Assembly: GCA_028023455.1 (NCBI GenBank)
Contig: JAQFVV010006652.1
Coordinates: 248,001 to 312,000 of the forward strand
Direction of reading: 5' to 3'
Length of the DNA stretch: 64,000 nt
Origin: Epiperipatus broadwayi
Taxonomy: Eukaryota; Onychophora; Udeonychophora; Euonychophora; Peripatidae
A model generated the notes under the pieces. The model saw nothing but the letters and a program-made list of their open reading frames with translations, did no database searches and was not told the DNA's origin. Position numbers and translations under genes: made by a program. Positions 1 through 10,569 of this stretch are shown one piece after another. Every line of letters starts with the position of its first letter. The stretch's first letter is position 1.

Positions 1-110
1 TTCAAATGCATTTGCTGTGTAGTTGGCAGAATAAAAAATGCCCTTACTGCCTTCTATATTATTTTGATATTTCTCATTCAAATTTACACCACCTTTTTTT
101 CCAAAATGTA

Positions 111-197
111 AGCTTGTGGTTAAGACTTGTACAGGTCCCTACTATCGCATTTTTATGGGCACATTCTTGAGGTTATAGCCTTAGTAAATATTACCAG
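111..197 (+). repeat. SINE-like repeat family C, copy 1
   Basis: This copy shares AGCTTGTGGTTAA, the TCCCTACTATCGCAT block and GAGGTTATAGCC with copies near 4.9 kb and 43.0 kb. In sense orientation a GTGGTTA box lies about 50 bp before a small perfect stem, GAGG/CCTC, around TTATAG. That layout resembles the D-arm and T-arm of a tRNA-derived SINE, but both boxes are degenerate. Sense is the plus strand. Confidence 0.55.
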
Positions 198-429
198 GAT
201 ACAATATATATATATATATATACATATATATATACATACATACAATATATACATACATACATACACACATGCCTCTGCAAAAACATGTATATAAAAAGTT
301 ACTATATACTCATGTTAAATCTCAAATTAAAAAAATATATATCTCATTGCTTAACATATTAAATAATAAATAATTAATGAAAAATAATCAAAAATATTGT
401 TTTAGAAGGCTAGATAATTCAAAGATGTA

Positions 430-970
430 ATAGTGTATTTGTTTATGTTCATATCATGTGCATGTAAGGTCCTAAATTTAGAAATAATTTTTGCTTTCTC
501 TCTTTTATGGAGGAACAATCATTCTGTAATAAGATCACTCTTAACCCATTAATTGAGCTGGTAAATTAAAGTGTTTAGATATTTATTGTTGGTCTTCATT
601 TTTATGCAAATGGTTAATTCTATGGTTTCTGATTCATCTATCTAATTACTCAAGCATCTGTTAGATTCTGTTATATTTTTGCAATTTATATAGTTGCTAA
701 GATGTCATTTAAAATCATTGATGGTATTATCTTAGACCATTTTTCTAACATTAATAATTCCATATTAAACATTTTTAGCTCCACATCAAAAATACCTATG
801 ACCTGAAACAAAATTAGTACTAAACTTTGTTTTGACAAGCCTACCATTAAATGTTCCATGTCTTTGATATGCAATTCTAATGATTTGGGAAAAATAGATT
901 TTAAGTAATCAGTGAAAATTGATATGTTAATATATTTTTGTAGTGTGTGATTAATATTGGTTAAATCCAT
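430..970 (-). pseudogene. Penelope-like element remnant (3' part)
   Basis: This continues the PLE interrupted by the RTE LINE. Minus-strand reading 686-958 gives NINHTLQKYINISIFTDYLKSIFPKSLELHIKDMEHLMVGLSKQS in outline, which fits the PLE connector ending in a NLRDLLVRAK-like motif. A shorter block near 440-600 reads ISKHFNLPAQ followed by a KRE-rich stretch, as at the PLE C terminus after the GIY-YIG domain. The GIY-YIG core itself is not readable between them, and stops and frame changes are frequent. The run of Met at the start of the 99-aa frame here comes from the LINE's trinucleotide tail, so it is not a true start. Confidence 0.6.
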
Positions 971-3900
971 CATCATCATCATCAACCATTATCAATCCAC
1001 TGCAGCATGAAGGTCTCTCCAAGTTTAATCCATCTTCTCCGATCTTTAGCTTCTCTTTTCCACAACACCCCTGCACATTTTCTTATTTCATCCATCCATC
1101 TCACATGTGGTCTCTTTCTGGGTCTTTTACAATCTCTTGGAATCCAGTTTAAAATTTCAATTGTCCATCTATTATCATTTCTTCTAGCAATATGTCCAGC
1201 CCAACTCCATTTCAATCTTTTAATTTTTTCAATAAGGTCAGTAACACCTGTTTGTTGTCTTACCCATACATTGCGTTTTCGATCTCTTCTTGTTACTCCC
1301 AACATACATCTCTCCATACTCCTTTGAGTGGTCTGAAGTCTCTGTATTGCTCTTCTATTAAGTGTCCAAGTCTCAGATCCATAAGTAAGAACTGGTAAAA
1401 CACATTTGTTAAAAACCATTCTTTTCAAACACATAGGCATATTTCCTTTTAGTATCAAGTTATTTCTACCAAAAGCACTCCAACCAAGTTTAATTCTATG
1501 ATTAATTTCCTCCATTATGTTTCCATCTGTATTAATAATCTGACCTAGGTATTTGTAACTGTTAACTTCTTCTAATTCTTCATAATCAATCTTTATTTTC
1601 ATATTTTGAGCAAATCGATTAAACATTACTTTAGTCTTTTTAACATTTATCTTTAGTCCTACTTTTCTACTTTCATCTGCTAACTCCTGCAACATTTCCT
1701 GCAGCTCTGAAGCATTATTTGCAAAAACAACTACATCATCTGCAAAATCTAAATGACTTAAATACTCTCCATTTACTTTCATTCCTTTAGTTTCCCATTT
1801 TAATCCACAAAATACTTCTTGCAGCACTGCTGTAAAAAGTTTTGGAGATATGGAGTCACCTTGCCTTACACCTTTCTCAATGTTGATTTTTCCAGTATCA
1901 TTATGTAATCTAATTGTTGCTGTTGCATTTTTATAAATATTCTTTAAAATATGACAATATCCTGGATCTATACCTTGATGATCCAATGCTTTAATCACTG
2001 AAGAAATGTGTATAGAATCGAATGCCTTTTCATAATCTACAAATCCAAAACATAATGACAACTCATATTCATTTGTCCTTTCTATGACTTCTCTCAATAC
2101 CTGGATATGATCTATTGTACTAAAACCACTTTTAAATCCAGCTTGTTCTCTTGGTTGGTGGAAATCCAAAGTTCTCTGTAGACGAGTTGTAATTATCTTG
2201 GTAAAAATTTTATATAAAACTGATAAAAGGCTGATAGGTCTGTAATTTCTAATATCTTCTTTATCACCTTTTTTAAATATTAATATTATTACTGCATTCT
2301 TCCAATCTTCCGGTACATCTTTATCATTTAGACATTTGGTATATAACTTTGCTAAAATTGTTTCTATTTCTTCACCTCCTTCTTTTAATATATCAATTAT
2401 AATTCCATCATTTCCTGGAGCCTTTCCTTTCTTCATACATTTAATTGCATGTCTCACTTCTTCATTTAAAATTCTGGGCAATTCGGAAGATGTAATAGAT
2501 ATAGGAGGTACTTGTTCTTTATTACTATATAATTCTTGATAAAAATCTTCTACCAATTTCATGATGTCATCTCTCTTTTTAGTAATAATTCCATCTTTTT
2601 TTCTTATTGCAGATATAAATTTCCTACCAATACCAAAATGTTGTTTAACATTCTTGAGACTTTTATTTTCTTCTACAGCTTTCCTTGCTATTTCACAGTT
2701 ATACTTTCTTATATCATTTTCAACTCTTTTCCGTACCATTTTACAAAATTCGAGATATTCAATTCTTTTTAATACATCATTTTTGTATATCTTCATATTC
2801 CTTCTTTTCTTCATAAATTCTCTAGTCTCAGTAGAAATTTTATTAGTCAATTGCTGCTTTTTTCTACCAGCTATCTTTGTTGCAGTTTTTAAAAGTGTAT
2901 CAGTTATTTTCATATTAATTTCATTCAAATCTGAATCATGTTCAAAATCTCCTAACACTTGAAACCTATTTGTAAGTTCTAATTTAAATTCATTAGAATG
3001 TTTCTGAAGATTAGGAATATCAACTGTAAATATTGTTTTTCTCAATAATTTTTGTCTCTCTAGTTTTACATTAACACGTAACTTACACCTTACTAATCGA
3101 TGATCACTTCCTGTGTTAAATTTATTAAGAACATTACAATCTTGAAATATGTATTTCCTGTTAGTCAAAATATAATCCAATTCTGCTGTACCTTCATTTG
3201 GATGCTTCCATGTCCATTTCCTTTTAACATTTTTTTCAAAAAATGAATTCATAATATAAAGTTTTTCTTTTTCTGCAAACTCCACAAGTCTATGTCCTCT
3301 CTCATTTCTATTACCATAACCAAAATTACCTACAGCAATTTCATCTTTCATTTGTCTACCAATTCTAGCATTAAAGTCTCCCATAACAATTTTAAAATGT
3401 TGTTTACTCTGATCAAAAGCCTTTTGTACATCCATATAAAAATCTTCTACTACTTCATCACTATGAGAACTTGTTGGGGCATAAACCTGAATTATCTGCA
3501 TTTGGTATCTGCTATTAAGTTGTATAACTAATCTTGCAACTCTGTCCGATACACCATCAATCTCCACAATATTGTTCTTCCACTTTTTATTTATAATGAA
3601 TCCTACTCCACTTGTATTTCCAATATGTGTGCCTTTATAATAGAGTATATGTCCACTTTTTAAATCAATTGTTTCTTCACCTTTTCTTCTAACTTCACAA
3701 AGTCCAATAATGTCCCATTTAATATAAGACAATTCTTCTTCTAATTCTTGCAATCTTCCTTCACTTGAAAGTGATCTGCAGTTGTAAGTACCTAAATAAA
3801 AAGTCGTCATCAAATGGCAGCCTGGGTCCACAATCAGGGGATTCTTAGCACCCTCCGCCTTCAGCCACCAACCGCTGCCTTGGTTGGTGACTTTACAGCC

Positions 3901-4265
3901 TCCTGGGAATAAGGGCCATGCTTTATTTTTGTCTGTCATAATTGTATATATGTATTGGAAAAATATTTATCATTTACACAAACATTCATTCTGCCTTATC
4001 AGGCACTGAGAAGAAAGACCATGGTGTTTCTTGATCTTAAACTCAGAGGTAAAAAGCCAATAAACTCACCACACTGGCTAATGCGTGTTGGTGAGCAGCC
4101 CATCCATGTTCGTATACTATATGAATAATCACATAGTAATAACAGCTGCAACGACAAGAACGTATGGAGTGGACATTAGGAATTTGCCCTGCTCGGTTCC
4201 TTTAAGGCCTCCAAGAGGAATCAAAGGGTCTCCTTTCAGTTAATAGCAAACTCCTTTCTGCAGCC
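971..4265 (-). mobile_element. Full-length RTE-like LINE insertion
   Basis: The element is bounded by a perfect 13-bp direct repeat, TGGTTAAATCCAT, at 958-970 and 4266-4278, which is a clear target-site duplication. Read on the minus strand it has a 5' UTR of about 326 bp (3940-4265), one large ORF, no spacer of note after the stop, and a 3' tail of GAT/ATG trinucleotides (971-984). RTE elements typically end in short tandem repeats rather than poly(A). It landed inside an older minus-strand Penelope-like element, whose sequence continues on both sides. I did not identify a promoter motif in the 5' UTR. Confidence 0.92.
982..3939 (-). CDS. RTE-type LINE endonuclease-reverse transcriptase, intact 985-aa ORF
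   Basis: This ORF encodes the replication protein of a non-LTR retrotransposon, which nicks target DNA and reverse-transcribes its RNA there. An apurinic-like endonuclease occupies about residues 48-288: N53 in TYNCRS, E82 in LCEVRR, the MGDFNARIG motif at 186-194 and SDH at 278-280 are the expected catalytic positions. The reverse transcriptase spans about 490-800, with FVDYEKAFD at 633-641, RQGDSISPKLF at 692-702 and the catalytic FADD at 732-735. The C-terminal part (about 810-985) is the basic, Trp-rich domain usual in RTE/BovB-like proteins. No stop or frameshift interrupts 985 codons, so the copy is young and may be functional. The first Met is used; a second Met at residue 44, just before the endonuclease, is also plausible because the first 43 residues match no domain I know. 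The clade is assigned from motif recognition only. Confidence 0.93.
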   Translation of the reverse strand: MTDKNKAWPLFPGGCKVTNQGSGWWLKAEGAKNPLIVDPGCHLMTTFYLGTYNCRSLSSEGRLQELEEELSYIKWDIIGLCEVRRKGEETIDLKSGHILYYKGTHIGNTSGVGFIINKKWKNNIVEIDGVSDRVARLVIQLNSRYQMQIIQVYAPTSSHSDEVVEDFYMDVQKAFDQSKQHFKIVMGDFNARIGRQMKDEIAVGNFGYGNRNERGHRLVEFAEKEKLYIMNSFFEKNVKRKWTWKHPNEGTAELDYILTNRKYIFQDCNVLNKFNTGSDHRLVRCKLRVNVKLERQKLLRKTIFTVDIPNLQKHSNEFKLELTNRFQVLGDFEHDSDLNEINMKITDTLLKTATKIAGRKKQQLTNKISTETREFMKKRRNMKIYKNDVLKRIEYLEFCKMVRKRVENDIRKYNCEIARKAVEENKSLKNVKQHFGIGRKFISAIRKKDGIITKKRDDIMKLVEDFYQELYSNKEQVPPISITSSELPRILNEEVRHAIKCMKKGKAPGNDGIIIDILKEGGEEIETILAKLYTKCLNDKDVPEDWKNAVIILIFKKGDKEDIRNYRPISLLSVLYKIFTKIITTRLQRTLDFHQPREQAGFKSGFSTIDHIQVLREVIERTNEYELSLCFGFVDYEKAFDSIHISSVIKALDHQGIDPGYCHILKNIYKNATATIRLHNDTGKINIEKGVRQGDSISPKLFTAVLQEVFCGLKWETKGMKVNGEYLSHLDFADDVVVFANNASELQEMLQELADESRKVGLKINVKKTKVMFNRFAQNMKIKIDYEELEEVNSYKYLGQIINTDGNIMEEINHRIKLGWSAFGRNNLILKGNMPMCLKRMVFNKCVLPVLTYGSETWTLNRRAIQRLQTTQRSMERCMLGVTRRDRKRNVWVRQQTGVTDLIEKIKRLKWSWAGHIARRNDNRWTIEILNWIPRDCKRPRKRPHVRWMDEIRKCAGVLWKREAKDRRRWIKLGETFMLQWIDNG

Positions 4266-4279
4266 TGGTTAAATCCATA

Positions 4280-5171
4280 TTAAAAGAAAAAAAACTAGTG
4301 ATAACTAGTGGTGGGACTTTTAATTGGCTACTACTACCTACATAAGTATTGTAGGTCTTTAATAAACAATTTTAGTGTTTTGGAAGAAATAGATTTTAGA
4401 TAATCTGTGAAATCTAAATGTAAAAATATTTTTGCAGTATGTGATTAGTACTGGGTAAATCATTATTAAAAGGAACAACTAGTGGAGGAACTTCTAAGAG
4501 GCTACTTTTTTCTTAGAGAAGTTATTTTCTCTGCCCTTCTGAAAAGACTTTATTATTGTCTTCTCCAACAAAGTTTCAGGATAATTCATATTTATAAATT
4601 TATTATATAACATCTTGTTATTTTGTTGGAGAAATATTTCATCAGTATAAATTCTTCTAAGTTCTTAACAAATGATTATAGGAAATATTAACCTTAAAAT
4701 GCTTAATGTTACCATGAAAATGTAGATAACTATGGCTGCCAGTCATTTTGTTGCAAATGTTAATTCTAAAAATTTTATCACTATAAATAATTTCAATATC
4801 AAGAAAATGGGTCACAATTTTAAAACAATTGTAAATTATATATTTTTATTAAAAATATTTATAATTATAAATTTATTAAACGCACATTGATTATGTAATT
4901 AATATTTACTGAGGCTATAACGATAATATGCGTATAAAATGCGATAGTAGGCTTGTGGTTAAAACACCCGTAGAAGTCCCTACTATCGCATAAAAATATT
5001 TATGTAATCTAAGAATGTATAAAGTTCCTCTTAATTGAATGACAATATCATAAAAATGTTATCAATATATCTAAACCAGATATGAAGTGTAAGCCTAGCA
5101 TTGCTAAGTATTGAGGATTCTAATGGGACCATAAAAATATTGGCATAAGTCGGTGGCATTTTTGTGTTCAT
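4280..5171 (-). pseudogene. Penelope-like element RT remnant (5' part)
   Basis: Minus-strand translation from 5171 gives MNTKMPPTYANIFMVPLESS, then a segment reading FRYIDNIFMIL near 5047-5075. This matches the palm of PLE reverse transcriptases, where a GTxFAPPYANLFM-like stretch precedes R[FY]IDD. The second catalytic Asp is Asn here, so the copy is dead by that criterion alone. Further downstream come HFLDIEIIYSD-like and YPETLLEKTIIKSFQKGRE-like stretches, matching the post-RT PLE region, with stops between them. A small SINE interrupts it at 4863-4991. The segment at about 4370-4505 is repeated, diverged, in 4280-4340 plus 860-958, suggesting an internal duplication of the connector before the LINE inserted. 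Family assignment rests on motif order, not a search. Confidence 0.72.
4863..4991 (-). repeat. SINE-like repeat family C, copy 2, 5'-inverted
   Basis: The copy is flanked by AAAAATATTTA on both sides (about 4852-4862 and 4993-5003), a likely target duplication, and sits inside the PLE. Compared with the copies at 111 and 43.0 kb, its 5' segment is reversed: 4939-4951 and 4979-4991 form a perfect 13-bp inverted repeat (ATGCGATAGTAGG and complement) around a 27-nt loop. The junction duplicates the CTACTATCGCAT block. This is the expected product of twin priming. Confidence 0.6.
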
Positions 5172-5617
5172 TATAATTATTAAATAGATAGAAAACAAAA
5201 GAATACATTATAGTTATAATATTTAAATTGTATTTCAATCTGATTAATTTTATTAATTAGTTGATAATAGTAATAAAATATGATATATTTAAACTGAATA
5301 TTCTCCAAAAGCACAGTAGATTGTTATATCTAATAATGACTAAATTGTACATCAATCTGTATATATATCATTAAAGGCCAGTGAACACTTAAATGATCTC
5401 AATATCAATAACAATTAGCAACTTCAAACTGTTATCAAGGCAATCTCCTTTTAACAATAAAGATGGAATCCCCTTTATATATATATGGTAAGTTGATCTA
5501 TTTAAACACATTTATACATGCATGTGTAGAGTAACAGATTATTCGAACTCAGACTTTCACACAACCCTCCATGCTACCTCGTATTGCTGACTCACCTGAT
5601 CATACACATGTTGAAAA

Positions 5618-5685
5618 GATAATTAATCACCAATATACATATTTCATGCTAAACAAGCAATCATCAGTTGGTCCAGATTACTATC
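5618..5685 (-). ncRNA. Hammerhead ribozyme motif, F1 copy 1 (type I)
   Basis: On the minus strand, stem I is GAUA/UAUC plus UAAUC/GAUUA, a 3-nt UGG bulge, then ACCAA/UUGGU. Next come the intact core CUGAUGA, stem II (UUGCU/AGCAU, outer pair lost as U-U), GAAA, and a short stem III UAU/GUA. The predicted cleavage is after the A preceding UUGGU. A bulged stem I and very short stem III are typical of the hammerheads found in PLEs and retrozymes. Activity is not shown. Confidence 0.65.
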
Positions 5686-6169
5686 TCCATATATATATAT
5701 AATCAGTGCTCAGCTTTATATTAAGATAGCCAATCTTCATACTTTAATGGACAGGCTTTAAACTACTCCAACCCACAACTCTTCTGCCATCCATACCATT
5801 GAAAATCTGATGATGGAATGTTCAAAGCCTATGTTAGTGCCAAAGTTGTCATCCTACCCATGTGTAAGCCAGTACAGTGTATTAATTTACATATTAAAAA
5901 CATAGTGCATTAAAGGTCTGCCCATCCCTTGCATATGTATGTAAATGGATTATTCTCAAGTACATGAGGGGTCAGAATGACTAAATGGTCAACATGGGTA
6001 GGATGACAACCTTGGCACTAATGTGGGCTTTGAACATTCCACCATCAGATTTTCAATGAAATGGATGGCTGAAGAATTTTGGATTGGAGTAGTTTGAAGC
6101 CTGCCCATTAAAGTATGAAGATTGGCTATCTTAATATAAAGCTGAGCACTGATTGTATATATGTGTGGA

Positions 6170-6237
6170 GATAGTAATCTGGACCAATAGATGATTGCTG
6201 GTTTAGCATGAAATACGTATATTGGTGATTAATTATC
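6170..6237 (+). ncRNA. Hammerhead ribozyme motif, F1 copy 2, core mutated
   Basis: This is the plus-strand partner of the motif at 5618-5685, with the same stem I pieces (GAUA, UAAUC, ACCAA and partners), stem II UUGCU/AGCAU, GAAA and a UAC/GUA stem III. The core reads UAGAUGA instead of CUGAUGA, which should abolish cleavage. It is therefore a ribozyme relic. Confidence 0.55.
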
Positions 6238-6389
6238 TTTCCAACATGTGTATGATCAGGTGGGTCAGCAATATGATATGGCATGGAAAGCTGAGGGTCG
6301 TGTAAAAGTCTGAGTTCGAATCCCTTATATATTACATTATATATGTGCAGGTGAGTGTAAGCCTGTACAGTGTATTAATTAAATTATAA

Positions 6390-9300
6390 GCTAAATTATT
6401 TTAATAATACATAATTCTTTTAGTACTTGAATATAAAAAATATAAATATAATAATCTGATAAAAAATAACTTTTGAGAAATAAACATATTTTTATTAGTT
6501 AGTTATATTTTTCTAAATATAAATCAATTAATCATCTTTTATAAACAAAAATGTCATTTTATACGAGAATAAAACGTAAAAAATTATTTTTCTCAGTATA
6601 TTAACTTTAACTTCTCTTTTTTCCTTTTTGGACTTCTTTAACAAGATAGCAGTCCCTCGTGATATGGTTTCTGATGGCTCTTTATACTTTGTTCTCTCTG
6701 ATGAAATTAAAGTTTCTTCGAATTTTGGAAATCTGGTCAGCGTTTGTCTGCCAATATCCCATTCAAATTGGTAACTGTTTTATCAAATTCATTTTCCTGA
6801 CTGAAGCAAACGATAATAACAACCGGTATTTGTAGTTACTATTAATAATAAAAAACTGAATTTTTCTTCTAAAATAATTTAAACACAAATGCAAGTACTC
6901 TTTTTTATACAGATGAGAGATTTTTCTTCTTGCATTTTCTTAACACTGGAATTAATATCTTAAACAGTAAGTGCAGTATATGTGTATTCTTCTGAATTCC
7001 TTTCTATTAGAAATAGATTTCTTTCATCTTTGCTTCAATACATATATAGATTAGGCTTCACATACAAATAATATAGGTATTACTGGATTTTTCAATCAAC
7101 AATACTTTTTTTTTTCATCTAATCTTATATGTGTGTGTGTGTAGATCAACCTCCCATATAGATGATCTTTTAAAAATGTTCTGATTAATATTGGAAGCTT
7201 TCAATCCATATTTAACTTATATACACTTTGAAGTTCATTTACAGAAAGCAATTGTGGCAAAACGCAGTGGGCTATGCAATTGACATAGACTCAGTCTATT
7301 TTTTAGAATACTATGTTGCAAGCACTTTTATCCCGTCCAAATTTGACTAAGGTGGTGTCCTCCTAGTAATAAGTATGCTTGACTTCTGAGTTAATAAATA
7401 TATGCCCCAAAATGTATAGCTATCTGTTAAGATTATACAGATGGACAAAAGCAAAAATTAAAGAGCTAAATATTTTTAATTAATAAAAAAAATGGAGATG
7501 ATCCATTATTTAATATACGTTTTTCTTTATTTTCATTCTTTTGATTAAGATTTTTTTTTTTTAATTAAATTTTTTTTGTTTAATATCCTTTGAAATGCAA
7601 AATATATTTAAATTAACTTTTATAATATCACTTTCTGTTTCTACAAAATAATCTTTTCTTTCTTTTGTAACATTAATAATTCATTTTTATTTTTATCAAT
7701 AATAAATAAAATATTCTATTTATTAGAGTGGATCTTTTTATTTAATTAATATGTTTCTCAAATATCGAGAATTACTCATTAAGTTAGTATTTTCAATCAT
7801 TATAGATTTAATTTTAATGTTTCTATATATAACTTTTCTTGAACTTTTCGTTTTTACCTTCAAATACTATGCACACACTATCAAGATTCTTTAGCCATTG
7901 TGTTCTAGGCAAAAGATATGTTGACTTAACATATACGTATAATAGATACAAAGAAAATTTAGCTAAGCAATGTAGGATTATAAACTCAGACTTTGATGAA
8001 TGTTTGAATGTATTCCCCGCAGCTCCAGCAATCATTTCTTGGAATACTTTTTTTTTAACACTAGTGAAATTGAATTGAATGAAATCGTATTTCTCCATGG
8101 TCATTTCAAGTATATATACATTATAATTTTTAAAATCAAAGTTTTATTTAAAAAACTGAAATACAAATTTAATTTATAATTAGTTATAGTTAAAGAATTT
8201 GAATTAGGCATGAGGAGTCATAACCAAGTGTAATATTTTTCATTCATTATTAACAGCCCTTGTCTTACATTAAAATTTATATAAATTTCCATCATCCCTC
8301 TTTTAACCTCATAACCTGTTAACGTTTTAATGCTCATTTTTTAAATGGGGATTTACATTATCACTTAGTTTGTTATCACCTGCATTGTGCTTACTTTTTT
8401 CATACAACAAAAATTAGAAAATAGTTTATTAATGCTCCTTTTTGTTTTACTATTTACTTCAATTCAACCACTAGTAAATTATTGTTTGAATATATGCATT
8501 ATTATTGCTTTTCTGAATTAATATTACTTTTATTTTGATCATCTTAAATAAAATGATATAACTTTCTAGTACTTTTAACATCATAGATTTATTATTATTC
8601 ATATAAATTTTACTTTAAAAAAAAAAAGAAAAATATTTCATCTCTTTTATTTCTTATCTCTAATCCATAATCTCTCATATCTTTTTCTTTCCTTATTTAT
8701 CGCAGCATTTTCCATCAATACTACTATACCACTACTTTTATATTCATTTTCACTATCTTCAAATAGAATACTTCATTCTTCATTGCTTTGATGACAGATT
8801 GATAAAATCACTAGATCCTTTGAAACAACAGTCAGTCACAATGCCATATTGGTTTATAAGATTGCTACTTACAAAAATTTCCTGTTTCTCAAACAATACT
8901 TATTCAGCATAACTTTCTTACCCCAAGAGTAATAAACTCTTACATTCTCTCTAGTTTTTATTTGATTTCGTAGAAAACTGCAATATATCTATTCTTGTAT
9001 TGTTGGTCTACTCTAACATTTCATATATTAATTCTAATATTAAAATATATCTGCATCAGTATAACCAATTCTGAGAAATAAGATCCGTGTTTGAATAATC
9101 TATTTACTTGCCTTTTCACATCCCTTGCTTCATTCAAAAATAAATAATTATACTTATGTTTTCACAAATTTAAACTCGCAGACAATACAATTATTTTGAC
9201 TATTTACATGTAGATAGATATAAGCAGGCCTCACAATGGAGAGGAAATGCATCCACTTGTTATGCCTATGAACTGGAATTCGAATTTAGATTAAGTGAAG

Positions 9301-9960
9301 TTATATTCAAGATGTTTAGAATTTTTATTTCAGGTAGATTATCAATAGCCAAGCCAGAAAAACATTCAATATTCATTGAAAAATGGGTGTCTAGTTATCC
9401 TTAGCAAGAAAATAAAATAGGAACAGAAAATAATACAAACCATCAATACTATCCATCAAATGGCAAGCCTGGAACACTTTTTTCTCATTCCGTTTCTTCT
9501 ATGAGATTCAGTTGAAGAGACCTTTTAAAAAGGTTGTTTTATCTTACATATAAATACTGAACACATTTTTATTCATCAATAAGGATATAGATAGAATAAC
9601 TTCTTTAAAAAAAATAGCAACTTTAATTTTCATAAATTGTTTTTTTAAAAAAAAAAAACATTCTAAATTCAATAAAATGGATAATGCAAATAAATATATA
9701 TTCTAATAATCGGATTCTCTGAGCACAAGAAATAAGATGAATAATTAAAATCTACAGTTACTTATATATGGTTTTATTTAATATTCATCATCATTCCTCA
9801 TGTTGGGCCATTAATATATAACTATAGATCACTTTGGGATGAATGTTTAACTGAGATAAAGAACATACAAATATGGAATGGGTTGATGATAGCTCCAGAA
9901 GGCAATCAAATATTACATTAGACATTCCATAAATAATGATGCTATGGTTTAATTTGAAAT
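6390..9960. other. Anonymous AT-rich DNA
   Basis: No gene or classifiable element is visible. The stretch holds poly(T)/poly(A) runs (for example 7551-7562) and a TG run near 7131-7142. Overlapping frames of 79-93 codons at 7823-8104 have no recognisable domain, and I do not call them. About 9216-9300 (AAGCAGGC, then GGAATTCGAATTTA) may be an old tRNA-like repeat, as its start resembles 52906-52920. Confidence 0.5.
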
Positions 9961-9979
9961 ATAATTGCATCTCATTATT

Positions 9980-10074
9980 ATTATTTTTTCATGTGTCAAA
10001 GCATCGGTCGGGAAGCGAACCCGCGACAATTGTTGTAAGGCAGCTGTGCTGACCACTCGAACACCAACGCTTGA
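9980..10074 (-). repeat. tRNA-derived SINE family A, copy 1
   Basis: Read on the minus strand: a tRNA-like head with GTGGTCAGC (A-box region), GGGTTCGCTTCCCG (B box, T-arm), then ATGCTTTGACACATG and an A-rich end. It is flanked by CATCTCATTATT at 9968-9979 and 10075-10086, a perfect 12-bp target duplication. Confidence 0.85.
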
Positions 10075-10089
10075 CATCTCATTATTTCT

Positions 10090-10400
10090 TGTTTATTTAT
10101 GCAAATATACAAAAATTATATTTTTTCATTTTAATATACACCCATTTTCTATTACTGTATTTATATAACGTTATTTTTAATACAAATATCATTTTTTTAA
10201 ATTATTTAATACATATGATGCATCTAAATATATTGTATATTATAATTTTATTTATCATTTTATCAAATTATGATGTAATTCTTAAATTAAAATGTTTTCA
10301 TTATCCTGATTTTACAATAAATAACATATTCCAAACAATAAACGTTTTAAAAACTTTCCATAATTCTGATTTTGCAAAAAATATATAATTTAAATAATAA
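10090..10400. other. AT-rich DNA without a gene
   Basis: The open frame of 105 codons here is low-complexity (Ile, Leu, Phe, Asn, Tyr) and reflects base composition. Nothing else is visible. Confidence 0.4.
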
Positions 10401-10406
10401 ATTACG

Positions 10407-10560
10407 TAAATTCAGCCAATTTAATAGTTATTAATAAACTATTTATATAAAATTTTCTGTTATTTTTTCTATAATTCTCTTCGGATGAGAGTCACAGTAA
10501 AAACAACAGAAAATTATAATTCAAATAGTTTGATAATAACTATTAAATTGACTGAATTTA
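10407..10560. repeat. Fold-back repeat with GTGACTCT centre
   Basis: The arms TAAATTCAG... and ...CTGAATTTA pair over about 55 bp with a few mismatches. The unpaired centre contains, on the minus strand, GTGACTCTC followed by CGAAGAG. The same GTGACTCT element begins the centre of the fold-back repeat at 26239-26443, so they are probably one family (F2). Confidence 0.6.
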
Positions 10561-10569
10561 AACAATTTA

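Larger units (their letters stand above)
5542..6321. repeat. F1 repeat, head-to-head inverted pair
   Basis: The arms 5542-5863 and 5992-6321 are inverted copies of one repeat, separated by a 128-nt loop. Each arm carries a hammerhead-like segment and a tRNA-like B box (GAGTTCGAAT) near its outer end. The arms diverge abruptly after CTACCCATGT at the centre. The loop and the right flank share GTGTAAGCC and GTACAGTGTATTAATT, so the element end recurs near both. A transcript through the pair would fold into a duplex of more than 300 bp. Confidence 0.8.

Noticed and set aside
205-272. Telomere- or satellite-like repeat
   Set aside because: It is only interspersed TA and TACA microsatellite sequence.
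686-985. A 99-codon gene starting with six Met
   Set aside because: The Met run is the LINE's GAT/ATG tail; the rest is a decayed PLE connector.
1007-3531. Plus-strand open frames of 67-133 codons
   Set aside because: They lie antisense to the intact LINE ORF and have no domain of their own.
7823-8104. Overlapping frames of 79 and 93 codons
   Set aside because: Neither strand gives a recognisable domain; one is antisense to the other.
9980-10074. A tRNA gene
   Set aside because: A-box and B-box are present, but there is no acceptor stem pairing, and the 12-bp flanking duplication and A-rich end show a SINE.
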